A DNA stretch of 64,000 nt from Euglena gracilis (GCA_039621445.1 CP154956.1:23796743-23860742); one strand, 5' to 3'. Shown: positions 42,546-53,975, numbered from the stretch's first letter. Translations and numbers: made by a program. Notes: generated by a model not told the origin, from the sequence alone.

Positions 42546-42664
42546 CAGGGCAGGCATTTGGCGGGCTGAACACGTTTTTAACACGTTGTTTTGCTTTTTT
42601 TTAAAAAAACAAAAAATGCCCATTATGGTTCTGGCCCCTCTCCCCTGGGTGAGTGTCACTATTA

Positions 42665-43011
42665 CCATGCCCCCCCCCCCGAGCTGTTTCCCCCGCGAGC
42701 TATTCCCATAGGGGGGACGGGAATAGCTCACTGTCGTAGCACTTGTTATAAAGAACTACCCAAAAAAGTGGTCAAAAATGGACGTTTTTGGACCATTTTC
42801 AAAAATAATGTTCTCAAAATTGACCATTTTTGCGAACATCCCAAAAATTGCCAAAAATGACCACTTTTGGGTTGCCCGAGGGTCGGGTATGGGAATAGCT
42901 CGGGGGGGGGGACCTAGGTCCCCCCCCCCCCGAGCTGTTCCCCCCCCCGTACTGTTCCCATTGGACCATATAGGGTCCCGGGGACGGGAATAGCTCGGGG
43001 GGTGGGCATGG
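42665..43011. mobile_element. MITE-like element, TA-flanked, with GAATAGCTCGGG repeats
   Basis: The ends are CCATGCCCCCCCCCCGAGCT and the complement of AGCTCGGGGGGTGGGCATGG, each bordered by TA (42663-42664 and 43012-43013). Inner copies of GGGAATAGCTC lie in both orientations. About 0.35 kb, non-coding. Confidence 0.75.
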
Positions 43012-43357
43012 TAGTTAGTCCGGGATACCGGCCAATTTTGGATGACGAATTTGACCCCCCAGGAGCTTGTGCATGGGTGGGCAAAAGTAGGTCTGTCAGT
43101 GTCGCCCTTTCTCCAACCGAAGCTCTCCAACCTGGTTTCAACTCGAGTCTTATTTAACGACCCTGCCCACAGCAGGCGTCAGAGGTTGTGGTCCTCGGAG
43201 ATGGAGCGATTGCAGGCTCATGTTTCTTGCGAAATGTATCTTCATTATTTTAAATGTATAATGCATATTTTTGAATATCTTGGAGATTAGGTTGTTAACT
43301 TATTTTTTGGACCCCCCCTCAGGTGAAGTTTAGCCTGCAGCCTTAATCCGTGTCGCA

Positions 43358-43903
43358 ATGACTTCCCCTCCCCCGCTTCCCCGCTGTTTTGAGGGACGGT
43401 TCCACTTGACCAGGCACAGGTACGTCAACCAACTACATCAACATGGAGAAGACCAGATAGACCAAACAGGGGCACTAAGCCCTTTGGTATGTCTTCCAAC
43501 AACAAGATCGTCCAGAGAGGTGAGCAGAGAGGGAGAGAGTGCTTGCTCATCCCCCCCCAAAAAAAATATTTTTCCATGGGCCCAAGCCCTAGGGGACCTA
43601 GGGGTGCAATGTCCAACACCCCCAGCCCAGCCCCCCCGGAATCATTTCATCGAGGAAATAAATTCCATTGAGGAAAAATGGAGAGACACCCCCCTACATC
43701 AAAGGTTACAAAAAAGCTTGAAATGGTGGACAAAAACTTCCCCCCTAACAACATGTCAACTCATCAGCGACGGCATTCAACCCCCCTGGGTCAGCACACT
43801 AAAATTGTCCACCCACCCAAAACCCAGAGGAAATTTGAATTACCCCAAGCAGAAAAAATACTGCATGATTGCGACAAATCTTGGTCCGTAAAGAGGGTGA
43901 AGG
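43358..43903 (+). pseudogene. DIRS-like element E, left part (region before reverse transcriptase)
   Basis: The 177-codon frame starting at 43358 ends with Arg-Leu-Gln-Lys-Ser-Leu-Lys-Trp-Trp and Leu-Ile-Ser-Asp-Gly-Ile-Gln-Pro-Pro-Trp, the segment that precedes reverse transcriptase in DIRS-type elements. A neighbouring frame (Met-Arg-Gln-Ile-Leu-Val-Arg-Lys) leads across the insertion point of D at 43903 into 47231. The coding sequence is interrupted by D and C, and also by frame changes. Confidence 0.55.
43899..43903 (+). repeat. Target-site duplication of element D, left copy (GAAGG)
   Basis: GAAGG precedes the first LTR of D and is repeated at 47231-47235 after the second. Confidence 0.85.
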
Positions 43904-44272
43904 TGTGTACCGGGCAGCCGTAAGGCCATGGTACTGTGTATGTAGGTATAAGCCTACGGCCAGATGTAGTTCTGAACCCATACACAGTACTATGCTAGGT
44001 GGTATTCCTACAGGTGGCCAACGGCCTGAATTAGGAATACCTAAGCCTAATTCTGGTTCTCCTATCCACAGGTGGTATTTTATTCCATTCTGGTCTTTGA
44101 TTCAAGACTTGAGTTTCAAGTGTGATTTTTCTGATTTGAAGTCCTGAAAGGACAGCCAAGAACTTGGCATCTCGTGCTCTGCATAAGCCCAAAGGCAATA
44201 AAAACTAATAGTTAAGTAAAAGATCTTCTTTTTTGTTACTCTCCTGGTTCTGTTCCCACGGGACGGTGTAAG
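43904..44272 (+). repeat. 5' LTR of element D, 3' end missing
   Basis: It matches 46787-47188, but lacks about 33 internal bases (CCCATAGGGCTTCTCC region) and the last ~42 bases including GTACACT. The primer-binding site is also gone, so a deletion removed the LTR-leader junction. Confidence 0.8.
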
Positions 44273-46786
44273 TGAAATGTCCATAGGACCTCAAAAAATG
44301 GCACAAAAAGCCATATTACATGGCTGAAAGTGGCTGAATTGGCCAAAACAAGCCAAATAGGCTGGTTTTATGCAGATTTGCATAACTGTCACTTTGGCAT
44401 AGCCTCAAAACCACCACAAAAGCTTCAAAATTTCTGGCACCTCGTACCATGAGGTTTTGACTGTATGTAGTAGTGCGTATGAGATAGAAACCAAAAGTTG
44501 TCTTTGTCGAATAAATTATGGGAGCTTATAGCAAAAGCTCACTCACACAGGCAAAAGATCAAAGACGTACCTCAGTGCCTGTAGCTGGCCGATAGCCATG
44601 TTACCCCTCATTCGAAAGCTCGTTCGATGAGCCGTCCAGCGGTGCAAACAGATCGCTGTAACTCTTCACGGTACTCTTATTTGAGGAGATCGTGAAAAAT
44701 TGAATTAAGCCCAGCCAATCCGGCCAAAAGCCAAATTTTGGGCCAGATCTTGTACGATCGTGTACCAGACTGGCAAATCAGCCTGAAAAGCTTCTATACT
44801 GTTCCCCACATCGTTTCTGATGGCTAATTACCATTGGTTACCAGATGGGCTAATGGCCATTTTTTAGTACCTTTGGCAGCATTCTGCCCATTACCCCCTC
44901 TGTATGGGCTATTAGGCCTGGTACAGTTCAGAGGGCTATAGCCTACAATTTGGAGTGATTTCGACTCACTAGAACCATTTTTAGGAGCACTTATGTGCAA
45001 ATTTTCATTTAAATCACTGATTTTGGTGATTTTTCTCTATTCTGGCACTCATATCCCTAATGGGAGTGACCATGAGGCACTATGCCAGAGTGGAATGCAA
45101 AGGGATACGCTGATAATGGCAATTTGTCCTTTGCTCAAGATGTCATAGACATGTTTTACTTGTACTTTCAAGCGTATTTTTGCTTTTTTGCAATATTTTT
45201 GCACAATTTTACAGCTTCTGGGGTGATGTGGTGTTATTTGACACCCAAATCCCAAAATCTGTACAACAACAAACATGCAGTGTTATTGGACACTGTCAAC
45301 AAGCACTATGTGCACTTGGCAAATTTGCAGTCTTAAACGACTCAAAATGCAACGAAGTTGCACTTTTGGTGACAAAAACGCAATTCTTAACGCAGAATCT
45401 GCTTTTCTGCCCTAAATCCTGATAGGGATTTCCCTAAAAATCTGACAAAAGTCAGTATTTCTCAGTGGCATAGTCACAAATGATGAGATTTTGTCATATT
45501 TGCAGTATTTTTTTCTGCTTACCACACTAACGGCATTCTTGCCCCACCCCCCCCCCACTTTATTCAGTGGGACCCCCTTACCGATATAATTCGGACCCCC
45601 CCCCCCACTTTATGCAGTGGGACCCCCTTACCGATATGATTCGGAGGTCCCAATGGTATTCATGTGCAACACCAATGGTGTCATTCTGCAAGGTTTATAA
45701 GAACCACAGCTTAAAAATGGTGAAATCCAGCTTTTTGCGATGAATTTCACCGCACTGGAACAACGTTCCACCATTTTGTGTGCATTCACAGTTCATTTGC
45801 GGTTTTTTCAAAGTGGTATAAGCCACACCAACCACAGTTGTTCTGTGAATTGGCAGCAGCCTGCCACAATTCTGCTTTTTTTTCTGCGGTTGTAGACCTC
45901 AATATGATCTTTTTAGCAATATGCCGAATTTTTTTGATTCGGGAATACACCCAGTAGTATTTTTGTGCCATGCATATTCCGCAAGGCAATGTTTCTGGGC
46001 GATAAAGCCTACCCCCCCATTATTTTTGGCTAAGGCCAACCCCTCAGCCTACATGCTGCACACCCAAGGCACAAATGCTAAATCTACAGTTTTTAGGGCT
46101 ACTGCCCGCTATTCTGAGGTTACGCCTCTGGGGATAACCCATCGACCACACCGTGTTCGCGCTGCACCGTGAAGACTTCACAGCGGTATATGCCGCCAGT
46201 AAGAAGACACACAGCGTACAGCGCGCACACCGCAATAATAGCCTCAACTTGTTACTTTTCGGCCTTAAGGCCCCCATAAGACTGCCAGACAGCAAAAATT
46301 CTTTGCAAGGTCTTTAGACCAGCCCCCCTCTCTTCTCCCCTTTCCCCCCCGGGCAAAATCGCTGTCGCCGGCAGTTGGTTTTGTAAATAGGTCTTTCTCC
46401 CTGGTCAGATATGACTGGCCAGGTGCCCCCTCCTTCCACACCCTACCCTTCAATCTTTTCCGATTATGGAATGAGACCTCCCCGCGTGTCATAGACACAC
46501 CCCAAACCGGGTGGATGGGACTTTCTGGAATGGAAACCTTCCAGCCCGATTTTCCAACGGGCTCTTCCACTTCCACCCCTTTGCCGCAATAAGTAGGCAC
46601 CGCATAAGCGGTTAACCACCTTTGCGCGTTTTTGCGTTATTTCGCAATTTCGTTCCCACACCCCTGGTGACAGGAGAACCAAAAGCCGCAAACGGCCCTG
46701 TGACAGGTCCCCGTCCCCAGGACTGTGTCCGGCATTCCGACTGGCCTGGTCCAGTAGGGAAATCGGGCATAGCCCTGGGAGGGGGA
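44273..46786 (+). other. Internal region of element D
   Basis: No open frame with recognisable motifs. It is AT-rich up to about 45540 and holds the C-run tandem repeat at 45545-45655. From 46130 it matches the 3' tails of B and C (ACACAGCG..., CTGCCAGACA...). The polypurine tract GGGAGGGGGA is at 46777-46786. Confidence 0.65.
45545..45655 (+). repeat. Two-copy tandem repeat with C-runs
   Basis: Units of about 56 bases: a C-run, ACTTTATTCAGTGGGACC (second copy ATGCAG), then CTTACCGATATAATTCGGA. It resembles the C-run insertions elsewhere but no inverted ends are seen. Confidence 0.75.
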
Positions 46787-47230
46787 TGTGCACCAGGCAG
46801 CCGTAAGGCCATGGTACTGTGTATGTAGGTATAAGCCTACGGCCAGATGTAGTTCTGAACCCATACACAGTACTATGCTAGGTGGTATTCCTACAGATGG
46901 CCAACGGCCTGAATTAGGAATACCTAAGCCTAATTCTGGTTCTCCTATCCACAGGTGGTATTTTATTCCATTCTGGTCTTTGATTCCAGACTTGTGTTTC
47001 AAGTTTGATTTCTCTGATTTGAAGTCCTGAAAGGACAGCCAAGAACTTGGCATCGATTTCCGTAGCCCATAGGGCTTCTCCACCTGCCTCGTGCTCTGCA
47101 TAAGCCCAAGGCAAAAAAAACTAATAGTTAAGTAAAAGATCTTCTTTTTTGTTACTCTCCTGCTTCTGTTCCCACGGGAGGGTGTAAGCAGGCCGACAGG
47201 CAGTGGGAATAGAGCCAGGGGACGTACACT
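46787..47230 (+). repeat. 3' LTR of element D
   Basis: 444 bases, starting TGTGCACC after the polypurine tract and ending GTACACT before GAAGG. It contains the CCACAG/GTGGTA junction (46951-46959) shared with B and C. Confidence 0.85.
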
Positions 47231-47314
47231 GAAGGATTCAACCACCCAGCACCTGATCCCCCGACTTCTGTTTTCAAACCTAGAGGGTTGTGTACCAGCC
47301 TTGTGTACAGCGCT
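47231..47314 (+). pseudogene. DIRS-like element E, middle piece
   Basis: This short stretch between D and C reads Gly-Phe-Asn-His-Pro-Ala-Pro-Asp and Val-Phe-Lys-Pro-Arg-Gly in one frame, the sequence expected just before the reverse transcriptase fingers. The next codons of that reading lie at 63711 onward, on the far side of C. At 47289-47314 are two extra partial copies of the C LTR start (TGTGTAC). Confidence 0.55.
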
Positions 47315-47631
47315 TGTGTACCAGGCGTATGCTTCTGTCCCCTTCCGTTGAGGAAGTTAAGATGGAAGCAGATCCTATTAGGATTTCCTAATGGGTGCCC
47401 CTTCTCTCTCCACAGGTGGTATTCTTTTATATTCTTATTCTTTCCTTTTCTCCGGACCGGACTTGGATATCCAGTCCGTCCTCCCTGCATTGCTCCGTGC
47501 TTTGCTTCTTGGGAAGTGGGAAAAGGGTTTTTTCTGTTACTCTGATTTTTAGTTCCCAAGTAGGTGCGCCAAGGCGAAAGCGAAGGCTTTTTGGGAATTG
47601 GGAAAGGGGAATTGGGAATCAGACGTACACT
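47315..47631 (+). repeat. 5' LTR of element C
   Basis: It starts TGTGTACCAGGCG and ends GTACACT at the primer-binding site. CTCTCCACAG/GTGG is at 47406-47419. The length equals that of the 3' copy. Confidence 0.9.
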
Positions 47632-47654
47632 TGGTAGCAGATTGGTTACGATCC
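47632..47654 (+). other. Primer-binding site of element C (initiator tRNA-Met)
   Basis: TGGTAGCAGA, then GGTTACGATCC. Both blocks are complementary to an initiator tRNA-Met (acceptor stem and T-arm), separated by a short mismatch. Confidence 0.8.
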
Positions 47655-47696
47655 TATACACACTTCTCAAACAGAAAGGCTACCAGGTATTACACT

Positions 47697-47719
47697 TGGT
47701 AGCAGATTTGTTCGATCCT
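47697..47719 (+). other. Second primer-binding-site copy in the leader of element C
   Basis: ACACTTGGTAGCAGA recurs 65 bases after the first site and is followed by TTCGATCCTACG. The leader carries a tandem duplication of the LTR-end/primer-site junction. Confidence 0.7.
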
Positions 47720-47910
47720 ACGCTGACTGGCAGCAGAGAACCCCTGCACCGTTATTACACGGTCGCAGCGTCAGCTCCCGGTTTCTAGTCAACGTCTAAG
47801 CAGACGAGCAGGCTCCGGAAGGTTCTGTACGGTATTACCCGTTACAGCCCCTCTGGTGCCAGCACAACTGCTTAGTTTTGTGGGTTTTTGCTGTTCTTGT
47901 CATCAGAAAG

Positions 47911-50900
47911 ATGCAAAGCACAGGCCCCAACCATCAAATCAACTATGCCTTATTACAGGCATCATTTCAAGACATTGACCAAGAAACGGGGGATTGGAAG
48001 CTTTTATGTGAAAGTGCTTCCAGTTCCCACGCCGATGAGGCACAATTGATTCAACTGTCACAATTGCAACACTTGTCATCATTGACAGTGGTCGGCGATG
48101 AGCCCTCCACATCATTGGCTTCAGAGGCTAATGCGGCCTCTTCCGCACTCACCTTGCCACAACGGGGGTATTCGCCTCTGTCTGCGGCAACGGTGCAGCT
48201 GCGCACACCGGAGAGACCCGTGGTGATTCCGCCACCGGGCTTCTCTGGTGATGGTGGGTTGGAAACCCCGTGTTTCTTTCAACCACCACCCGTTCTTCCA
48301 CCGGCAAGCCCTTACAGAGCTTTGCCACCACCACCCGATCTTGGGTGCTATCCCGCACTACCTTGGCAACCGGAGACTCGCCTAGTGGTACCGGAATTCT
48401 CCGGTACGTCCCAACCCATGGATGGCTATGGGAAGGGCACTGGTGAGCTCCCCACTGCTGAGGATGTGCAGGATATCGTTGATCAGCTTCCAGGGGATCA
48501 CCCCCTTGTGAGGCAGTTCAACCATGTGCAACAATGCGTTGCAGATTGTGCAACCGCACTTAACAAAGTGCTCCAGTTTGATGAGGACAACAAAAAACAT
48601 GTCTTCAACAAGCTGGAATACTGCTGGAATTACTTGCAGGAAGTTGGCAAATATTGCCAGAGGAATTTCGAAAGTGCAGGTATTGACCTTGCAAACTTTC
48701 GGGAAACCTTTGACAAAATGTGCCAAAAACTCCCGCAAAACTTCCGGCAAATTAGTGAACGCATGCATGAGGCGGAAACGCGGAATGACTCCAAGTTTCT
48801 GCACTTGCATGACTCACTACAACAGTTATCGGGACAAATGGAGTCCTGTTCATCCGCGTTGTTGCATTTGCAACAACAGTTGCATGCACGAGATTCCTCG
48901 TCTGCAACATTCAGCAGTGGTGGATTTGTGTCTATGGACCATTTCACCACATTGTCCGCAACTTTCCATGAATCGCAACACCGCATTATGCAGTTGTGCG
49001 ATGAAACGGAAAAGTTTTGGCAATTCCAGTAACAAGCCAACGAGAATTTTGCTCCCCACACGTATGTGCGGCAGTTGGAGGAGCGACTTTCCCGTTTGGA
49101 GCAGAAAACCTGCTATTGTGACGCGAATCAGGTTGGATTATCCAATCTGAGCGCGAAAGTAGCGGAAGTAGCACAATGGCAGGATTCCCTGCAGTTGCAG
49201 TTGCAATCCGACATTGGCGGGATTAACTCGGTCATTGCGGGTTTGCAACAAAGCTATTCCGCACTTTCCCACCGAGTTCCGGACATTAGCGGTATTCAGA
49301 CTGCTATTGGGGAACTCCAGACCCGGTATGCATCGGTGTCTACCAAAGTAACGGAAATGCAGTCTCTCCCTGCAGGTTCCAGTTCTCGGATTACCGAGAA
49401 CCCTGATTTCAAGGCATTTTATGACAAAATGCTCACTAACAATCAGGAAACCTTGCAAGATTTCTCCAACAGCCTATTACGGCTTGAGGAATCGGTGAAT
49501 CGGAATGCCCGATCCACGCAAGGTGAGATTACCAGGTTGGATGAGCGAATTTCCGCGTTTCTGTATAAGCCACAACCCGGAAATTTGCCCATGGGTACCA
49601 CAACCGTGTTGTCAGATAACCCTGCACCGGTTGCACCCACCACCACACCAACCAAGGTGACATCACCTTTGCAGATTCTCTCAGATGCTGTAAAAGCATT
49701 AATGGGACAACTCCAATTATTGGATAAGTCTCACGGGAAACTTGTCCAAGATGTTACCCGAATTTCCGAAAGGATTCCACACTTGGATGACTTTTCCCGT
49801 TATCGCAAGCGTATTCGCGCTTTGGAGGATGAAGTTGACCGTATTTGCGGCCAACTCCAACTCGTTGAGCATTTGGAGCAAAGTGTACATGACTTGTCTG
49901 TGGGTTTGGATAATGTGTCCAACCAACAGCGGGTTTCACACCGCAATCCGGCAGTATGCATTGCCGAAGATGCGCCAAATGTTCCAGAGTCGCGTTTTCA
50001 TAACCCGGCTCTGGGTGCACATACACCACCACCACCCGTGTCCCGAGTGTCACAATCCGCGATTCCGCGAATTGTGCCACCATTGGCCTTGCCCACAACC
50101 CAAACCCAGTTTTCGGATGAATTTCCAATTACGGGAACCGAATTCGCGGGAAACACGGCGATTCCGCCAAGTCTCCACCAAGAAATCCATCATTCCATGC
50201 TTGTGCGTAGAATGAGCCAAACTCGTACACCGGGAGTGGATCACACGTTGCATGCGCGACATACCCCCACACCGGAGAGTCTCCCTATTATGGGTGACCA
50301 ACAGGGTTTGCGACCGGATTTCCGGTACTAGGATTCACCTTCACCAGAAATTTCGCGATTCCGACAAGAATCCGGAAAGGATACGCTTGGTGCTCGAGCG
50401 TACCCGGGCCCGAATCCACGGAATACCACCGAGGGTCAACGGGTTTTTCAGAAAGACTTCAAGGGCACCATCGCAATCGCGAATAAGGTGAAACCCCAAT
50501 GGGACGTTGATCCAACCACATGGAGACAGTTTTTCCGTCACTGGGAGTATTACTGGGCATTGAAAGGGCCAACCCAGGACACAAACCCAGAGGTGATCAA
50601 GATGGAATTCATCGATTGCCTCCCTAGGGATGAGAAGGAGCGCGCGCGACAACTTATTCGCTACTGCGTTTCTTTTGATGACCTGGTGGAGCAATACGCT
50701 TCCACCAGTTCACGTTTGGTCGCCAGGATTACCCTGGAGACCAAGTGGCGACAATGCGCCCCACCCGACCGCAAGTGGAAGTCCATTGACCTTTGGTATA
50801 CCAAATGGTTGGGACTTGCCGCTGAAGTGGATGAACTCAGTGAAAAGCAAATGCGCGAACAGTTTGATGCTGTTCTCATGCATTTCACGCCTAGCCTCAT

Positions 50901-51885
50901 CAAGGATATCCATCGTGAGGAGTTGGCGAGTCATCCAATGACTCTTGACCAACGCTGGAATTATGTTTCCAAGCAGTTGAAGCTATCACAGCTTCTTGGT
51001 CAGATTCAATCCGCGTATAACGCACACCCAACCGCTGGATTACCGGCTGGTTCGGTGAACGCATTGCAAAAATCACCGGTTTCACCCACTTCACCCACCA
51101 CGGGATTGAAAACGCGATACCCGCGTTCTTCGGACCAAGCCACGGATAAAGTGTGCTTTTTATACAAAAAATCAGGACATATGTCTCGGGAATGTCCTAA
51201 TCCTGAAGCGCGTAAGCGTATTCAGAGTCCGCGAGGCTCGACCTCATCACGAGGTTCGGGTTCCTCCGCGTTTTCACGCCAATCGGGCAATTCACGGTCA
51301 TCGGGTCCCCGTTCCGGTGGTATTAGCCCCCGGATCCCGTTCCGCGATGAGCGGAAACACGGTACCCCTCGGGGTAGGTCACCCGGTGCCCCGGTCAAGA
51401 AGCGTGATTCTCATCGCGAGACATCGCGATCGCGTTCGCGAAGCGGATCATCCTCTTCGCGATCCTCATCGGGAAAACCCCGGTACAACGATCATGGTCG
51501 ACAGGATATCCGGTCACCACGACGGTTTGACGGGAAATCGGGAAACCGATCCCCCCGTTACCCAGAATCGCGACACAAATCTCGGTGTTCGCTTTGTGGA
51601 TCGAGTGATCACCACTCTTCCAAATGTCCGCGTTCTCGTTCTCCCCGCCCTGGCCAACGTCATCGCGGTATGAATCGCGGTGACAAGGGTCACTCCTCCA
51701 ACCGCCATAAAGTCGGTTTCAAGATATCTTGCTTGGAGGATGACACCCCGGCTTCGGGCAGGGAGGGGGATGAGACCACGGATACCGATTTCGACGAGGC
51801 CCGCATGGCGATGCGCACGTTGAAATCCGTGTATACCTCTAAAAGGCCCATAGCCGGCTATTCGACCGGTTCGGACCTGGAGTAG
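47911..51885 (+). pseudogene. gag: gag of element C (one frame, two in-frame stops)
   Basis: From the ATG at 47911 a single frame of about 1,324 codons runs to TAG at 51883, broken only by TAA at 49030 and TAG at 50329. This is roughly three times the usual Ty3 Gag. A Gln/Ser-rich N-terminus is followed by a long coiled-coil-like region (residues ~180-690), a Pro/Thr linker, and a capsid-like region from residue ~860 (Trp-Arg-Gln-Phe-Phe-Arg-His-Trp). A CCHC knuckle at ~1081 reads Cys-Phe-Leu-Tyr, so its second Cys is lost. An Arg/Ser-rich tract follows (~1100-1200), then a complete knuckle Cys-Ser-Leu-Cys-x4-His-x4-Cys at ~1225. Such Arg/Ser tracts are typical of splicing factors and RNA-binding proteins. 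Confidence 0.85.
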
Positions 51886-52123
51886 GGGAACCCGAGGTCC
51901 GAGGGCACGGACCTCTGGGCTGATGAACAGATGGAGGTAGGACCTGATTAACCCTGCCCCCTCCTGCCCATCTGCCTTTCTGGTCGGCACCCGGAAAATT
52001 TTCGGCTCGCCCACCCCCCACTCCAACTTTCCGCTCGGAATGTTGTGCAAAGTAGGAAAGGGTTCATGGGAAACCTGGCAAGAAAACGCATTTTTGCCAG
52101 GCCCTTCACTTTGCTTACCCCCC

Positions 52124-53116
52124 ATGGATCTTTTGGTCCAAGCGGAAATCAAAATTCAAAATTTTTGTGCAAAAGTCAAAATTCTCATTGACACTGGTTG
52201 TCGCATTGCACTACTTTTTTGGTTCGGGTTGATACCAACCCCCCTCTCGGTGAAAGCCAAGAAGCCGATCAAAATTACGACGGGTGACAACACCCCCATG
52301 TGCGGTGGTGACGTGGGATGCTTTTTGGACATTGTCCTACCCCTCATCCCCAAGCACCACTCACACCCCCCCCCAACCGCAAAATTTTACGGATACCTGG
52401 GGCTACGAATCCGGAATCCATGGTTCTGGCGTAATTCTGGGATGCCCCTTTTTACGTCAGCATCGGCTGGTAGTGGATTGCCACTCCCACGGTTTGCGCA
52501 CATCACCATTCTCTTCATTGCCTCCCAAACCTTCATCACCTGTGGCGTCAACCGCGACGACCACCAATTTTTCCACACCGTTTTCGAAAAATTTTACCCG
52601 TTACCAACCACACCAACCAACGTTTTCCACACCGAGTGTACCGAGAAAGTTCACCCCCTTGCCATTGACACACCAACTTCCGTTCCCCATGAGGCAGGGC
52701 AAGCGAGTAGCGGTACCCCCTTCGTTCCACTGGGTTACAAGACGAAAGCCCAAAGGCCTGAAGTTATAACGGTGTCGAGTAGTCGCCCAGCTGCACTAAT
52801 ACCCCGTTTTCCACCAGATGTATCGCTTTCAGATACATCTGTACACCCCCCAGCAGCTACAAAAGCGCATCCCAACTTTTACACACACCCTCACCAGACC
52901 AACATGCGCGACCAGGACGACTACTCCGACACTTCCTTCCAATGTGTGCACTGTAGGAGAATTTCCGCCCAGCCAGATTTCGATTGTGGATGTCTAATCC
53001 AAACACCAACACTAATTCCGATTTCGTGTAACCATACACTTGGATCGCAATGCGCGACCGTACATCAAGTGCTCCAACAACGAGGTATTGCCTTGTTGTT
53101 TGGGACCACGAAATAG
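52124..53116 (+). pseudogene. pr: Aspartic protease and Cys cluster of element C
   Basis: The ATG at 52124 gives Met-Asp-Leu-Leu-Val-Gln and the active site Ile-Asp-Thr-Gly-Cys follows. Near 52375, at a C-run, the homologous reading moves to the next frame (Gly-Val-Ile-Leu-Gly-Cys-Pro-Phe-Leu) and returns near 52600. A Pro/Ser linker leads to Cys-Val-His-Cys-x12-Cys-x-Cys, then Cys-Asn-His and Gln-Cys, a compact Cys/His cluster that could bind zinc. The frame then reaches TAG at 53114 and continues in the same frame as the methylase-like domain. Protease is in another frame than gag. Confidence 0.75.
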
Positions 53117-53971
53117 GTGTCACACCTCTCCCCCACCTCCATCTGGCATGATATGGACTGGGTATGCACCCATCCAACCCATCAACCATCGGGAATGCCC
53201 CTAGGGAGTGTGGATGACACATCCTTGACCTATGTTTGCGGATCCCTGAATTGTGTTACCGCTCTTCAACCCGCGAGCCAGGTCAACACATACGCGATGC
53301 GCGTATGGAACGCCTTTAACTTTGGTCAATACCGTATTTTGGAGGAATGGTTCTCCAAAATCGCGGCTTTGGCTGATTCCTTCGATTTGTCGTTGGAAAT
53401 TGATGCATTTTCATCAAAAGCGCATGCGCGCTTGTCGCGATATTGGTCGCGACATTCCAACGCATTTCTTAAGTTTTGGGGTGATACGGTGCTATGGATG
53501 CACCCTCCCCCAAAACTTATCCCGGGTGTGGTGGAGAAAATCCTCCGCGATGAAGCGCGAGGAGCTCTCCTCATACCCGTCAATCCGAATACGGATTGAT
53601 TTCACCAATAATTCTATGTGTGTTTCCATTGGTGGGATTTACCCGCTGATGTACCACTATTTGAGGATTTTTGTGGTATATTATTACTACCTGTCAAAGA
53701 ACTCATTTTTCGCGTTTGTTTCTTCGACGCATTCGGAAGCTCCGATTTGCGTGTACCAAGACACCTTGGTACCAATGGGGATGCCACACCCTCAACGCAG
53801 ATTTCTGTGGTTATTGAGAGTGCGGACCAACACCCCAAGTCTGCTGACTATTGTTCGCAAATTACTCGCGAATTCCATGGTGTACTGGATAACCCAGTTT
53901 ACGCCTGCAACATCGACCCCGCGATTCGCGGTCCGTTCGGTGTTTGCAAAATCGAGCTCAAGGATGGCTAA
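53117..53971 (+). pseudogene. Dam-methylase-like domain of element C
   Basis: It is homologous to 7601-8540 of B. It keeps Leu-Glu-Ile-Asp-Ala-Phe-Ser-Ser, Trp-Gly-Asp, Trp-Met-His-Pro-Pro-Pro-Lys-Leu-Ile, Ile-Leu-Arg-Asp-Glu-Ala-Arg-Gly, and the downstream Phe-His-Trp-Trp-Asp-Leu-Pro and Asp-Pro-Ala-Ile-Arg-Gly. TGG has become TGA at 53597 and a TAA follows at 53609. It lies in the protease frame, so protease, this domain and reverse transcriptase were probably one polyprotein. The motif order fits the methylase-like domain of DIRS elements. Confidence 0.6.
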
Positions 53972-53975
53972 ACCC

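Larger units (their letters stand above)
43904..47230 (+). mobile_element. Element D: short LTR retroelement without coding capacity
   Basis: It starts TGTGTACC and ends GTACACT like B and C and has a 5-bp target duplication. The internal 2.5 kb shows no gag or pol. Its last 650 bases (46130-46786) resemble the 3' tails of B and C, down to the polypurine tract. It is therefore a non-autonomous or internally deleted relative of the same family group. Confidence 0.8.

Noticed and set aside
44273-46130. Hidden gag or pol in element D
   Set aside because: No frame contains protease, polymerase, integrase or knuckle motifs.
53253-53975. N-terminal 240 codons of the long frame running to 54563
   Set aside because: They are an out-of-frame reading of the methylase-like domain; homology to B is in the other frame, and the polymerase homology starts at 53976.
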